Source of the DNA: Ascoidea asiatica
Lineage: Eukaryota; Ascomycota; Saccharomycetes; Ascoideales; Ascoideaceae
DNA: 64,000 bases
NCBI GenBank assembly: GCA_001600695.1
Contig: BCKQ01000014.1
Coordinates: 249,269-313,268 of the forward strand
Reading direction: 5' to 3'
In this document: positions 22,043 to 34,300 of the stretch, one piece after another
Layout: each line of letters begins with the position of its first letter
Numbering within the stretch: position 1 is the stretch's first letter
Translations under genes and position numbers: made by a program
Notes under the pieces: model-generated
Told to the model about the DNA's origin: nothing
Database searches by the model: none
What the model saw: only the letters and a program-made list of their open reading frames with translations

Positions 22043-22735
22043 TTCTTGATAATATAAGAACAGCACAAGGACATACAAGATATAAATAATTAAACCAACT
22101 GAATATAAGGCTTTTCTGATTGATCTACTTAAAAGAATGAGTAAAATAGAATCACTTCTTCAAAATATCAATTCTTTGGCTGTTTTCGAAGTTTCTTGTT
22201 TGTTTACATTTGTCAAGAACTTTAAAACAAATCAAAACGGGCTGAAATTTACTCAGAATCTCTATCTGTGCCACGATATACACACATATTGTTTCCAAAA
22301 AGTGATTTTATTGATCAACTGTTAGCTTTAGTGTTTTGATATTTCTTTAGAAACAGAAATACCGAAAAGACCTTTGAGTAATGTTTATTTTAAGATAACA
22401 AGTATCCTATTTAAATTATATATATCAACGCTTATAAAAAGAAAGTCTTTAGTTCTAGAAGATTATCCATAAAGAATTTACTAGAAGTGTATTACCACAC
22501 AAAATAACATTTTCCAAATGTTCTCTAACATGAATTGACCAATTAAACACAAAAATTTTAGAAAAATGCTGAATTTTCATTTACAATAATCAGAAATGAG
22601 CATATCCTAATCTCTATGCACTGTGTTACTGGATCCATTTAAATTACCTCTGTTTGCCATATACCGTTGGATATGTTTCAGTAAGTTAAAAAAGTTATAT
22701 TTTTTTTTTTCTAAATTAAAAAAAAAGAAACAGAA
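22043..22735. promoter_or_regulatory. Upstream region of the ADIP-like gene, HRQ1 3' flank
   Basis: 693 bp between two leftward genes: the promoter of the ADIP-like gene at the left and the HRQ1 terminator near 22700-22735 (T- and A-runs). A 62-codon open frame at 22137-22325 has no recognisable features and is not called. No known motif recognised. Confidence 0.5.
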
Positions 22736-24335
22736 TTAGAAAACTGACCTTATTGTTTGTGTTTCCATTATTGGCATGTTTGGTTCTGGCCCATCTGGAA
22801 TTAAATCCAATGAAAGCTTTTTATCTAAAATATCACCTATAATTATTGTTGCAGCTGGTTTTGACATAACCAAAAAATTTTCATTACATAAACCTGTTGC
22901 TATACATTCAGGACAACCATCTTTACATTTACATTCACTAATTACTTTAAAAGCATTTTCCAATAATAAATAAATATTTTCAAAACTTTTAAAGGATATT
23001 CCATTTCCAAATTCATTACCTTTATTATCAAAAAATATTAATCTTCCAGGTCTAATTCTTGTTGTTTGTTTTGTTGCAAATTCTTTCTCAGGGGCTTTAC
23101 ATTCAGATCCAAGTTCTCCACAAACTCCAATTGTGGGTAATAAACCCATTATTAAATGTTGAGCTGCATGAATTCCACCACTTGCGGAAAGTTTTTTTGA
23201 TTTAATTACGTCTAAAGTTTCTTTTTTTATATCAATCCAAAATCCTTTACTATCTCTAAAAACAGGAGGATTATCTACGTCAACTGATTCAAGAATTTGT
23301 CCCTTACTATTCATTTTAAAAAATGCAAAAACATAATGAGAAATTTTAATATTACCATAACAAATTTTTGAATCTTTTTCATTTCTTGAAAGAATTTTCA
23401 GAGGATCAACATCAGTAAAATCTCTAGCCTTTGTGATATAATTTGCATTTGTTCTTTGAATTCTTGCAACTAAAGATTCTGTATCAAATTCTCTTATAAT
23501 ATAAGGAAGTCCTTGATGAATATAAATTCCACCTTCAAAAATTGTAAAATTAACTCTTGACATTTCAATTTCTTCAGTAACAAATTCTTTTCCAGGATGA
23601 GTCATATCAACTACGGCAACGGATTTTTCAGTATTTCCTCTCAAAGAAACAAGAGCACTTGGATATGGTAAATATTTTTCATTTGGATTATAACCATATT
23701 TATCTTTTAATAAAGCTCTTTCACATAAATCTTTTAAAATTTTTTTACCACCAAAAAATTCACCATCAGTTTCAATATTTATTGGTAATTCAAAACTTGC
23801 ACATTGTAAATGAGCTTCAAGAATAACTTTATTATTAAAATCAAGAATAATATTATCACCTTTAGTTTTTAATAATTTATTCATATCATCAATATAAAAT
23901 TGACTTACAGGTTCACTACCACCAATTAAAATTGACATTGAATCTTTATTTCTTCTACCAGCTCTACCAGTTTGTTGCCAAAAACTTGTTAAAGACATTG
24001 GAAAACCACAATTTAAAACAACATCTAAAGAACCAATATCAATACCAAGTTCTAAAGCATTTGTAGCAATGATCGCAGATAATTCATTACTAAACATATC
24101 TTTTTCAATTTTTCTTCTTTCATAAACTGAATAACCTCCACGATATGCCATAATTTTATCTAATAATTTTAACAGATTTTGTTCAGATAAAATACTTCTA
24201 ACTTCTTTCATAAGTAATTCAACAGTTCTTCTAAAAGTACAAAATGTAATTAATCTAAAACCTTGAGAGACTAAATAAACTAAAATTCTTGCAGTTTCAA
24301 GTATAAATGAAATTCTTCTACCAGATTTTATTTCT

Positions 24336-24366
<31 letters not shown>

Positions 24367-25894
24367 CTTTATTTTTGATTGTTCTGACATCAATTCTAGT
24401 TGGTGGATTCCAACCAACTAACAATTTATTACCCTTTTCGGAACCATCTTTATCAATTAAAACAATTTCATCAGATGAGGAATTATTTAAATTGAATAAA
24501 TTTTGCATAAAATTTATTGGATTATTTATAGTTGCAGAACAACAAATTATTTGAAAATTATTATTACCTAAATAATGACAAATTCTTTTTAATCTTCTTA
24601 TAACCATCATAACATGAGAACCTAAACCACCATTATAATAATGAACTTCATCAACAACTAAATATTTTAAATTAATTAAGAAATTAGTCCACATATTATG
24701 ATTTGGTAAAATTGAAGCATGAATTGTATCTGGATTTGTAAAAAGAATTGAAGAATTTTTTCTAATTGAATATCTTTCATTTTTTGGAGTATCACCATCA
24801 TAAGTATTTATATTGATATTATTTAAAATTGGAATTAATTTTAAAAAAGATTCTAAAGATCTTTTTTGATCTTGAGCTAAAGCTTTTGTTGGAAAAATTA
24901 ATAAAGCAGTTGGAATCTTATCAAAATTAAATTTTTTTGACTTAATTATAGAATTTAAAATTGGTACTTGAAATACAATACTTTTACCACTTGAAGTTGA
25001 AGTTGTGATGATTACATGTTTATTATTTTGAATTGCAATTAAACCTTGAGCTTGATGAGAATAAAATTTATTAATATTTTTTTCTTTTAAAGCATTATAC
25101 ATTAATGGATCAATATTTAAATCAGATAAAGAATTTTGAATTAATTGAGCTTTTTGACCTTTAATTTCAACACTTGAATTTATTTGATCTAAATAAAAAT
25201 CTGATTGTTTGATTTTAAGAAATTGAGAAATTGAAATATGATTTTTATTCTTATTTTCAGAATCTGAATTCAAATCTGAATCTATATCTGAATCTGAATT
25301 GAATTCGGAATTTGTATTTGATTCAGAACCTGATTCATTATTAGAATCTTCATCTGATTCTTTATCTGGAATTATTTTCAAAACATTATTTTCAGGTAAA
25401 TATTTTTTTGAGAATTTATTTAATTTTCTCATTGCAATTTTATTATTACTAATATCTTCATTTTCTTTTAAAAATTTTTTAATTGCAAATTCAAAAAAAA
25501 TATTCCTATTTTTAATTAATTCAATTAAATTACCAGATTTATTTACAAAATCAAATATTAATAATGAATTTTTATAATTATTATCTTTAATTTCAAAAAT
25601 ATCATTATCCATTTGAATTTTTTCATCATTTTTAAATCTTGCTTTTTCTGGTATTAAATAAATTATTTTACATAAATCAAATAAATTAATTTTTTTATTT
25701 TTTTTGATAAATGAATTCTTTATTGTTTCAAAAGTTGTTGAAATGTTCTTACTTGATAAAAATGAAACAAGAATATTAACTTCATTGAAGATATTTTGAA
25801 GTTCTTTGAAACCTGAATTTCTTTCAATTGCATCACTTAATTTTGGTCTTTTACTATAGGTTTCCTTACTTGATGGCAATGATCTTTTCGACAT
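22736..25894 (-). CDS. HRQ1: RecQ4-family helicase Hrq1
   Basis: 3'-5' DNA helicase of the RecQ4/Hrq1 group, acting in interstrand cross-link repair and telomere maintenance; nuclear. The 1052-residue product is close to S. cerevisiae Hrq1 (about 1077). The N-terminus is poorly conserved with an acidic Ser/Asp-rich stretch (about 180-215). Helicase motifs are TSTSSGKS (motif I, about 300), VVDEVHYY (DEVH box, about 415), CSATINNP (III), then YRGGYSVYERR and QQTGRAGRR (VI). The C-terminal DUF1998-type region contains the Cys cluster CKCKDGCPECIATGLC near residue 990, probably metal-binding. The ATG at 25892-25894 gives MSKRSLPSSKE. One CTG codon is at 24173-24175. Confidence 0.95.
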
Positions 25895-26210
25895 TGCTTT
25901 GAATTGAATAGTGAGATTGAATTCTACTTAGCTAGACTGACTAGAAACAGAAACAGAAATGGATTGATAAATGATTATTATCAATGATTACATTGTCTGG
26001 ATGAACATTTCTTCTTCATTTCATCTTCATTTATAATCTATTTCTTGTTTATATCTCTTTTATTTTCTTTTCATTGCTTGTTTTTGATTTCGTTGTTTTC
26101 GAATTAAGCGCCGGAAGAAGACCCACGAAACTGGTCTCAGAACCCAGTACCTTTTTAATATTCTATTTATTACTACTATTGGTATATTTATTCATTTATT
26201 TTAATACTAT
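25895..26210. promoter_or_regulatory. HRQ1 promoter, FMO-like gene 3' flank
   Basis: 316 bp. A short GC-richer stretch at about 26105-26150 contains AACTGGTCTCA (26129-26139), also found at 28517-28527 on the far side of the FMO-like gene. A T-rich stretch follows. No gene seen. Confidence 0.4.
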
Positions 26211-27824
26211 TTATGGAGTATATAAATCTTTTGGTTTTACTTTACCATCTTTTAAAGCATAAAATAATTGCAGAATAGTTTCTTTAGCTTCTTTAGATTC
26301 ATTTAAATAATCTGATCTTATTCCACTTAAAGGATTTGGTCTACCAATTGGAGCAAATTCCATTAATTTATCAATATATTCAAATTTAACATTATTATTA
26401 TCATGTAAAAAAATATTCAGATCTGAATTTTTCAAACACCAATTTTTTTGAAAATTTTTATTTGGTAAATTTTTAAAACCAGACCAAATTCCAGAAATTG
26501 CAATACCATTTGATTCAATTCTACTAAATGTAAAAGGTCCAAATGAATTTCCAACTAAAGCTAATGATGAATCATTAATTGAAAATGTATATAAATAAAA
26601 ATCTAAAAAATTTTTTTTTTCATTAATTAAATTTTTATTAAAAAATGGATAATATGTATGATAACCAGTTGAAAAAATAATTTGATCAAAATTTTCTTCA
26701 ATTGAATTATCAATAAATTTAATTTTATTTGAATTTAAAATAAATTCTTTAATTAATGGTTTAATAATTATATATGATTTTAAATTTTCAAAAATTTCAT
26801 TTGTCCAATTATTTTTTGATTTTTGAGAAATATAAATTGAATTTAAATTTCTTGGAAATGAATATTGAATTAAATCTAAACAACTTACATTATTACCAAT
26901 AAATAAAATTTTTTTTTTATCAATTAAAATTTCTGGATTATTCAAAGATTTTGAATGTTGAATAGAAATTTTTGGATTAGTTTTAATAAAATTTAAAAAA
27001 TTTTTAAATTTTGGTATATATGGAATTGATTTACCATTTGCAATTATTAAGCCATCAAATTTTTCTTCATACCATTTTTCATATATAATATTATTATCAA
27101 TAAATTTTTCTTCTACTTGTTTTATAATTAAAATCCATTTATTTAATTTATTATCTTTATAAACATATTCAACATTTGAATTAAATCTAATAAATTTTAA
27201 TAAATTATTTTTTTCAGAAGATTTTTTTAAATAATTTCCAACTTCTGAAGATAATTGTAAATTTTTTAATAATTTAATTTTTGAATTATTTTGAGGTTTA
27301 TCAAATGAAAAGGTCATAAAATTTCTTGTAACATTTGTAAATAAATTCATATAAATTCCAGATCCATTCCATTGATATTTATTAATAATTTTTGTATTTT
27401 CATTTATTTCTTTTTTTAAAATAAGTGGATTATCATATGAATAAGTTATATTTTTAAGTTTGAATTCTTTTGGAATTTCAGATTTTTCAAATATACTCTC
27501 AGGTTTATCATAATCATAATCATAATCATAATCATAATCATTTTTACAATCATTTTCATTATTTTTGTGATTGAAGTTTGGTAAATTTGGATCAATATCC
27601 TTTTCTGCAATAGAATCACTCCAAATACCACCAACAGTTGAATTTCTTTCAAAAGCAACTATTTCATTAAAAGCAAAATCATCTTCTGAATAATTATTTG
27701 AATTTATATCTTTACCAAATATTGAAATACCATTTTTTAAAGTATGTGATAAATCATATAAAGTTGATAAACCTGAAGGTCCAGCACCAATTATTGCAAT
27801 ATCTTTAATATTTAATTCATTCAT
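26211..27824 (-). CDS. FAD/NADP-dependent flavin monooxygenase-like protein
   Basis: A 537-residue flavoprotein of the FMO type. The N-terminal Rossmann motif is IAIIGAGPSG (residues 10-18, FAD), followed by VGGIWSDS (FMO GxGGxW-like). A second nucleotide-binding region near residue 308, IGNNVSCLDL, resembles the NADP-site GNGxSGxD with changes. Near 388 is FSTGYHTYYPFF, matching the FMO ATGY motif. FMOs oxidise soft nucleophiles such as thiols using NADPH and O2; S. cerevisiae Fmo1 is shorter (432) and ER-associated. The 105-residue excess includes an Asp/Tyr repeat (nt 27508-27540). The substrate cannot be told; an N-hydroxylase role is possible but lacks support. The ATG at 27822-27824 is the first in frame. 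Confidence 0.85.
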   Translation of the reverse strand: MNELNIKDIAIIGAGPSGLSTLYDLSHTLKNGISIFGKDINSNNYSEDDFAFNEIVAFERNSTVGGIWSDSIAEKDIDPNLPNFNHKNNENDCKNDYDYDYDYDYDKPESIFEKSEIPKEFKLKNITYSYDNPLILKKEINENTKIINKYQWNGSGIYMNLFTNVTRNFMTFSFDKPQNNSKIKLLKNLQLSSEVGNYLKKSSEKNNLLKFIRFNSNVEYVYKDNKLNKWILIIKQVEEKFIDNNIIYEKWYEEKFDGLIIANGKSIPYIPKFKNFLNFIKTNPKISIQHSKSLNNPEILIDKKKILFIGNNVSCLDLIQYSFPRNLNSIYISQKSKNNWTNEIFENLKSYIIIKPLIKEFILNSNKIKFIDNSIEENFDQIIFSTGYHTYYPFFNKNLINEKKNFLDFYLYTFSINDSSLALVGNSFGPFTFSRIESNGIAISGIWSGFKNLPNKNFQKNWCLKNSDLNIFLHDNNNVKFEYIDKLMEFAPIGRPNPLSGIRSDYLNESKEAKETILQLFYALKDGKVKPKDLYTP

Positions 27825-29110
27825 TTTGAATTTATTTAGGAAAATAGGAAAAAAATAAAGTAGTTTGAAGTTAAATTAGAACTAATAATGCCCTTTTATA
27901 CATATTTTTTACCTCTTTCAATATAAATTAATCTAAAAGATCTATATCTAATAGTTTCAGTATTATGTATTAAGTTACACTAAACATCCCTCAAAATTAT
28001 CAAAAAAATGTTTTAGATTCATCTTAAGTACTTACTTAAAGCCTTTTTTTCTAATTTTTTTAAAATACAAAGTCATTAAAATTATTAATGAGCCGTAATT
28101 ATTTATAAGAAGAGTCTTGATAACATTGTAATATTATCTTAATAAAAGTTCATTGACTAATAGAAAATGATTCAAAGTAATCCATGCGATTATAATTTAA
28201 CCGATTAGATGAAGTTTAATTGGGTCAGAATGATAAATATACCAAGAAAAAGAAAGACACTTTGAGTAAAGAGAGATCATTTAACCATTTTTGAAGATGA
28301 ATAACCTTCTTTTTTTTTATTTATCTTTAGTTTATTATATTTATTTGAAGGTTATGCACTCGCCACCTAAAGTTAAGGTTGACAAAAACGCAGACAAGGT
28401 TGGCCAATGAGAACGTGCCCCGTTCTTTTTTCCGCCGGAGTCAACTGATCGTTTAGATAGGGACAAAGCAGTGCTGCATTTGGGACATTAAAGCCACCTC
28501 TGTTGATTATCCACAGAACTGGTCTCATTCTGTTTATTCACGTGGTCACTGCAAGTTATCGCCATTCCTTTGGGTCTCTTTTCTGCTTTATTTTCTCGTC
28601 TCATGCTCTTTTTGTGTTTCGATTCAGCCAAGTTGGAGCTGGTGAACATTCTGTTAAGGCTCTAAAAGACTAAAAGACTAAAAGACTAAAAGACTAAAGA
28701 CTAAGAAGAAGAGTGTGAAAGGCTGCAAAGAGTTGGTTGTTGGAATAACTGAAAGATAAAGCAGCAGAAGACTGTTTATTGTCATTTATATTCCTTTACA
28801 ATAGTGAATTGAAATATTGATTCCTTGCATTTTTCATTGACGATAATCAACAATAAATAATAAATAATAAATAAAATATTTCATAATGCTACGGATTGAG
28901 TGAAGTATTTTGATTGGTTAGATTTCCGATAAAACCGGTAAAATTAAAGAAATAAATAATAATCAATATTTTAGATTTCAAGGGATGAGTAACTATTTAA
29001 ACAGACTTGAATGAATAATTGACTTAATTTAATTTAACTTAACTTATTTAATCAAAAAATAAAATTTATCATTATAATAATAAGTTCAATTATTAAATTT
29101 AATTTTTAAA
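27825..29110. promoter_or_regulatory. Divergent promoter region FMO-like / ECM15
   Basis: 1.29 kb between divergent starts. The GC-richest part is 28360-28640, with CGCCGG at 28432, the 14-mer ATCCACAGAACTGG at 28509-28522 (shared inverted with the HSF1 promoter) and a CACGTG box at 28539-28544. An 8-bp tandem repeat sits at 28663-28701. The remaining 400 bp before ECM15 is AT-rich with an AATAA repeat near 28851-28875. No gene seen. Confidence 0.5.
28663..28701. repeat. 8-bp tandem repeat
   Basis: Nearly five copies of TAAAAGAC: four exact, then TAAAGAC lacking one A. Intergenic, about 410 bp upstream of ECM15. Function unknown; probably slippage-derived. Confidence 0.9.
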
Positions 29111-29443
29111 ATGGTTGATATTAATTGTATTGCAGATATTTGTTTAATACCAATTGGCACAAATTCACCTTCAGTTTCAACATATATTGCAAAAATTGAA
29201 TTAAAAATTAAAAAAAGTGGTTTAAAACATATTTTACATAGTGCAGGTACAACAATTGAAGGTAATTGGGATGATGTATTTAAATTAATTGGTGAATTAC
29301 ATGAATATTGTCATAAAGATTTAAAAATTTTAAGAATTCAAAGTGATATTAGAGTTGGTACAAGAATTGATAAATTAAATCAATCCGCTGAAGATAAAGT
29401 TAATATTGTTAATAAAAAAATGAATGATTTATCAAATGATTAA
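29111..29443 (+). CDS. ECM15: UPF0045/MTH1187 family protein Ecm15
   Basis: A 110-residue protein matching yeast Ecm15 (104 residues) and the MTH1187/YkoF-type ferredoxin-like fold family. Signature segments are ADICLIPIGT, HSAGTTIEGNWDDV and DIRVGTRIDK. Family members are small oligomers, some binding thiamine-type ligands. The S. cerevisiae gene was named from a cell-wall (ECM) mutant screen, and its molecular role is unclear. The ATG sits in an A-rich context. Complete, intronless. Confidence 0.95.
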   Translation: MVDINCIADICLIPIGTNSPSVSTYIAKIELKIKKSGLKHILHSAGTTIEGNWDDVFKLIGELHEYCHKDLKILRIQSDIRVGTRIDKLNQSAEDKVNIVNKKMNDLSND

Positions 29444-29658
29444 TTATATTAAATTAAACTTATTAAAATAATACTATATAATGACTAACTATTGAAATAA
29501 ATGATATGAAATAGAATGAAATAGAATGAAATAGAATGAAATGAATATAAATAAATTGAAATAAAACTCGTTAAAACTCATGAAAAAGACATAATGTAAT
29601 GAATTGATATAAAAAATTATAATATAAAATAATGAAATAATAACAAAATAAATAGTTA

Positions 29659-29979
29659 TTAATGAGATGAATATGAACGACAATTTGGACAATTGAATTT
29701 ATTTCTTTTTTTATAATTATTAGTTAAATTTAAATCTAATAATGAATAAATTTCAAAATTTGATTTACAATTTGAGCAATAATATTTTAATTTAACAATT
29801 TTATAATTATAATTATAATTATAATTATAATTATTATTAAAATTTGTAAATGATTTAATCTTAAATATTAATGAATCTTGAGAATTATTTGAATTATTTG
29901 AATTATTTGAATTATTTGAATCTAGTGAATTTCTTCTATTGAATAGAAATTTATTTTTTAATAATGATATATTTGACAT
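29659..29979 (-). CDS. Small C4 zinc-ribbon-like protein, unrecognised
   Basis: 106 codons. A Ser/Asn repeat (about 21-34) and a Tyr-Asn repeat (about 51-59) precede a compact C-terminal module with two CxxC knuckles, Cys68-SN-Cys71 and Cys97-PN-Cys100, 25 residues apart. This is the geometry of a treble-clef or zinc-ribbon site. The last 40 residues are enriched in Lys, Tyr and Cys rather than being pure Asn bias, which supports real coding. It converges with ECM15 (215 bp between stops). I do not recognise an orthologue; it could be an RNA- or protein-binding accessory factor. The gene call is moderately secure, the function unknown. Confidence 0.6.
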   Translation of the reverse strand: MSNISLLKNKFLFNRRNSLDSNNSNNSNNSNNSQDSLIFKIKSFTNFNNNYNYNYNYNYKIVKLKYYCSNCKSNFEIYSLLDLNLTNNYKKRNKFNCPNCRSYSSH

Positions 29980-31384
29980 TTTATTAATATTATTATTATT
30001 GTAATTATTATTAATTTACTTAATGGATGAATTAATTAATCAAATGAATGAATAGGATAGTATAGGATATGAATTTGAAATAAATTAAAGGATTTCAATT
30101 ATATTATATACTTTATTTAAAATATAATGTATATTATAATTTTGGAAGTTAATAGAATTTAATATACAATACAATATTAAACGAACTAACGAAGTAAACG
30201 ATAATAAATAAGTAAATAACTTTTTACTTTTTAATTGATAAGAAATTTAATTGAATAGTAATTAAATTAATATACTTTTTAAATTTAACTCTCTTAAGGG
30301 TTCAAAGTTGAAAAAAAAAAAAAATTTAATATACTTTTTAAAAAGTAAACTAAAAATTTTGGTCATTAATGGTATACAACATGATTAACTTTTTTTTCAT
30401 TTACATAAGTAAATTAAATAATTAATTATAGTAATTGATAAAGAAAAGCCACGAATAATTTATAGTTTAAGAAAATCCTTGAATATATCGGAAATATAAT
30501 TAATCATAAATATTAAAACAATATTAAAACAATTTCATTTTCATTGATTATTAAGTTTGTTTTAAAGAATTTTGACTCTATTTTTTTTCTATAAAGTACT
30601 TTCCAGAGTGGCTAATGTATGGCTTTTATGACAGAAAGAGTAACATTTAAATAAAATTTATGAGAGATTTTATTTCATATTCTGCTTGTTAAATCAGAGT
30701 AAAGTAATTTGAACCCTTAAAGAAAGATAAAATTAAATAAAATATGACCTTTATGAAATATTTCAACAATTTCAATTCTGTCAAATAAATTTATTTCTTA
30801 TCATAAAAATTCAAACTCAAACTCAAAGTACTTGACCCTCAAATGTGGTCTCCTTAAGTAACCCATACCACTGGCACTACCACTTAAAAGGATTTAATGC
30901 ATTTATACATCTAAGTACAGACAATTACTGATAAATGCATAATAAAATTTACCAAACCTGTGGATCTTACCAGTGCCATGGGTAGCACCCCTTTCAGTGG
31001 TACATGCATCTTCAAACCTTCACCCCACATATCACTCTGGCAACCGAGCAACCAGAAACGGCTCCTACCCGCCACATGCCCAAGCCACTTTCCTTTCCCT
31101 TTATTTACAAATTTCACCTGTCGCAGCTCTGCTTCTTTTTTTCCCTTCTTTCACCTGAAAGGCTTTAAACACCCAATTTCATGTCACCAAAATATATTCA
31201 ATTCCTTTATTTATTATTTATTCATCAATTCATTTTACATTGCTTAAATTATTTTTTATTTCATTTATTTATTTCAATTCAATTAACTTATATCATTCAT
31301 TAAGACTTTATTCATTATTCAATTCATTTCAATTCAATTAATCTATAATATATTCGGAATTGTTTCATATAAAGAAAATTGAAA
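29980..31384. promoter_or_regulatory. Divergent intergenic region, zinc-ribbon gene / tricalbin
   Basis: 1.4 kb. The left two thirds is AT-rich without ORFs. At 30835-31150 is a GC-richer island with imperfect inverted sequences: ATGCATTTAT near 30897 versus ATAAATGCAT near 30932, and CACTGGCACT near 30870 versus CCAGTGCC near 30970. Short open frames on both strands there are chance. A T- and TTTATT-rich leader precedes the tricalbin start. Confidence 0.5.
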
Positions 31385-34300
31385 ATGAGTACAGTTACTG
31401 AAATGGCTGGTAACAGTACTTTTGTACCTGAAAAAGATAATAAAGAATCAATTAAAGATTCAAAAGATGATTTAAAAGAAGAATCAAAACCAGAAAAACC
31501 AGAAAGAAAAAGAGTTGCAAAAACTGCAAATGCAAGAGGTTGGAAAGAAGCTGGAGGTTGGACTGAATCTGATATTTTAACTCCAGAAGATGAATTAGAT
31601 GATTTATTAAATACTCCAACTTTTTTAGATAATATTTTACCTGATATTGCTTATGGTGATTGGTATCATAATGTTATAATTATAATAATTTCAAGTTTAA
31701 CATGTTTTATAATTGGTAAATTTAAATTTAATATTGGTGTAATTTTTCCATTTATTTTAATATTTTCTTTATATTATAGAACTCAAATTAGAAAATATAG
31801 AAGTAATTTAAGAGATTTAGCTCAAAGAGAATTTTCTATAAAAAAAATTGAAAATGATTTTGAATCAATGGATTGGTTAAATACTTTTTTAGATAAATTT
31901 TGGATTTTTTTAGAACCAAGTATTTGTAAAATTACTTGTGATCAAGTTAATCCAATTTTTACAACTTTAGATTTTTTACCAAATTTTATAACTTCAATTT
32001 GGATTGATACTTTTACTTTAGGTACAAAACCTCCAAGAATTGAACATGTTAAAACTTTTCCAAGAACTTCTGATGATGTTGTTGTAATGGATTGGTGTTG
32101 CTCAATGATACCAAATGAAATTTCTGATATGAATATAAAACAATTAAAAAATCATATTAATCAAAAAGTTATAATAAAAATTAAATTATTTAAATTTTTA
32201 ACTTTTCCAATTGTTATTGAAGATGTATCTTTCAAAGTTACTGTAAGAGTTAGAATTAGAATGATGCCAAATTTTCCAAATATTGATACAATTAATATTT
32301 CATTACCTGAATTTCCAGAATTTGATTTTGTTTCCAAAATTTTTGGTCAAGGTATTTGGAATTGGGAAATTTTATCAATTCCAGGTTTATTATTATTAAT
32401 TAATGATATGATTAAAAAATTTATTGGTCCAATTTTATTTAATCCTTTTAGTTTTCAATTAAATATTGAAGAATTATTAAAAGGTAATTTAAATGGTTCA
32501 ATTGGTGTTTTAACTTTAAATATAAAAAATGCAAAAGATATAAAATTATTTGATACAACTACTGGTAATACAATTGATCCATATTTAAATTTTACTTTTG
32601 ATTCAAATAAAATTTTATCAAAAACAAAAATTATTGAAGATACAACAAATCCAATTTGGAATGAAAAAATTTATTTATTAATAAATTCATTATCATTTCC
32701 TTTACAAATAATTTGTTATGATTATAATGATGATAGAAAAGATGTTAAAATGGGTACTATAAATTATGATATTCAATCAATTAAATCAATTACTAATAAA
32801 TTAAATATTAATTCTTCATTTTTAAGAAATAATAAACCTGTTGGAAATCTAAATTTTGATTATAATTTTAATCCAGTTTTAGAAGGTAAAAAAATAATTG
32901 ATGGTTCAATGGAACCACCACCTGAATTAAATACTGGTATTATAAGAATTGAAATTAATGAATGTAAAATTGAAGAACCTGAAAATCCAAATACCTTTAT
33001 TGAAATGTATATAGATAAAAAAAAAATTTCAACAACTTCAATAATTAAATCAAATAATAATCCAAATTTCAATTTAATTGAAGAAAAATTAATTTTTAAT
33101 AAAAATAAAACAAAAATTTTATTTGTTTTAAGAAATGATAAGAAAAAAATTTTAGATTTTTTGAATACAAATTTAAATGATATTATTGATAGAACTGAAG
33201 TTGATAAAAAATGGATACCATTTAAAAATGGTAATGGAGAAATTAAAATTACTGCAAATTGGAAACCTGTTGAATTAGAAACAGATTCATCATCAAATGA
33301 TTATGCAGATCCAATTGGTGTTGTTAGAGTTTTAATAACAAAAGCAACAGGTTTACGTAATTTAGAAAATGTTGGTACAATTGATCCATATGCTAGAATT
33401 TTAATTAATGGATTTCAAAGAGGTAGAACAGTTCCAGATGATTCAACAGTTAATCCAGTTTGGAATGAAGTTTTATATACAACAGTTACTGGACCAAATC
33501 AAAAATTAACAATCGAATGTATGGATGTTGAAAAAATTGGTGGAGATCGTACATTAGGATCTTTTGATATAAAATTGAATGAAATTATTCAAAAAAATGA
33601 TAATAATAATGATTTTAATATTTTTATTGATAAAGATAATAGAAATAATAAATTAATTTCAAAAAAAGGTCCAAAAGGTACTGTTGAATATCATTTAAGT
33701 TTTTATCCTTCTATTCAAATAATGAATTTAGATGAAATTAAAGAGCTTAAAGAAGAAGAATTATTAAAAGAAAAGAAATTAATTGAATCAAATAACAATA
33801 AGGAAATTAAAGATAAAGAAAAAGTTGAAAAAACAGAAGATGAAAAATTAGAAGAAGAAATTTCAAAATTAGATATTAATCATAAAAAAAATTTATCATT
33901 AAACCAATTAATTGAATATAATTCAGGAATTTTTGTATTTCAAATTTTTGATGGAAATTTTCAATCTAACGGAACTTATTTACAAATTTTTTTCGATGCC
34001 GATAATTATCCAAAATTTGAATCAATGAAAATTAAAAATAAAAAATCAAATATTAATTTAACTGGAGATACAATTATTAAAGAAATTGGATGGTCAACAA
34101 TTACATTTAGATTATCAAAAGAAAATGGATCAAGTAGAGTTGATGAATTCATTGAAGAAGCAAATATTCCAACAAGAGTTTTATTACAAAATTCTTTTTA
34201 TAAACCATATAAAATTCAATTTAATGGTGGATCAATAATCAATTTACAAACAAGATATATACCATTAATAATGGAACAAATTCCATTAATGGATACAATT

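Noticed and set aside
22043-22078. N-terminal extension of the ADIP-like gene with a hydrophobic leader
   Set aside because: It would start at a TTG; the ATG at 22040-22042 is the credible start, so no signal peptide is claimed.
30911-31247. Three short frames in the tricalbin promoter
   Set aside because: Mutually overlapping on both strands; the GC-richer composition simply lowers stop density.
31379-31384. Start of tricalbin at 31379
   Set aside because: That codon is TTG; the first ATG in frame is 31385.
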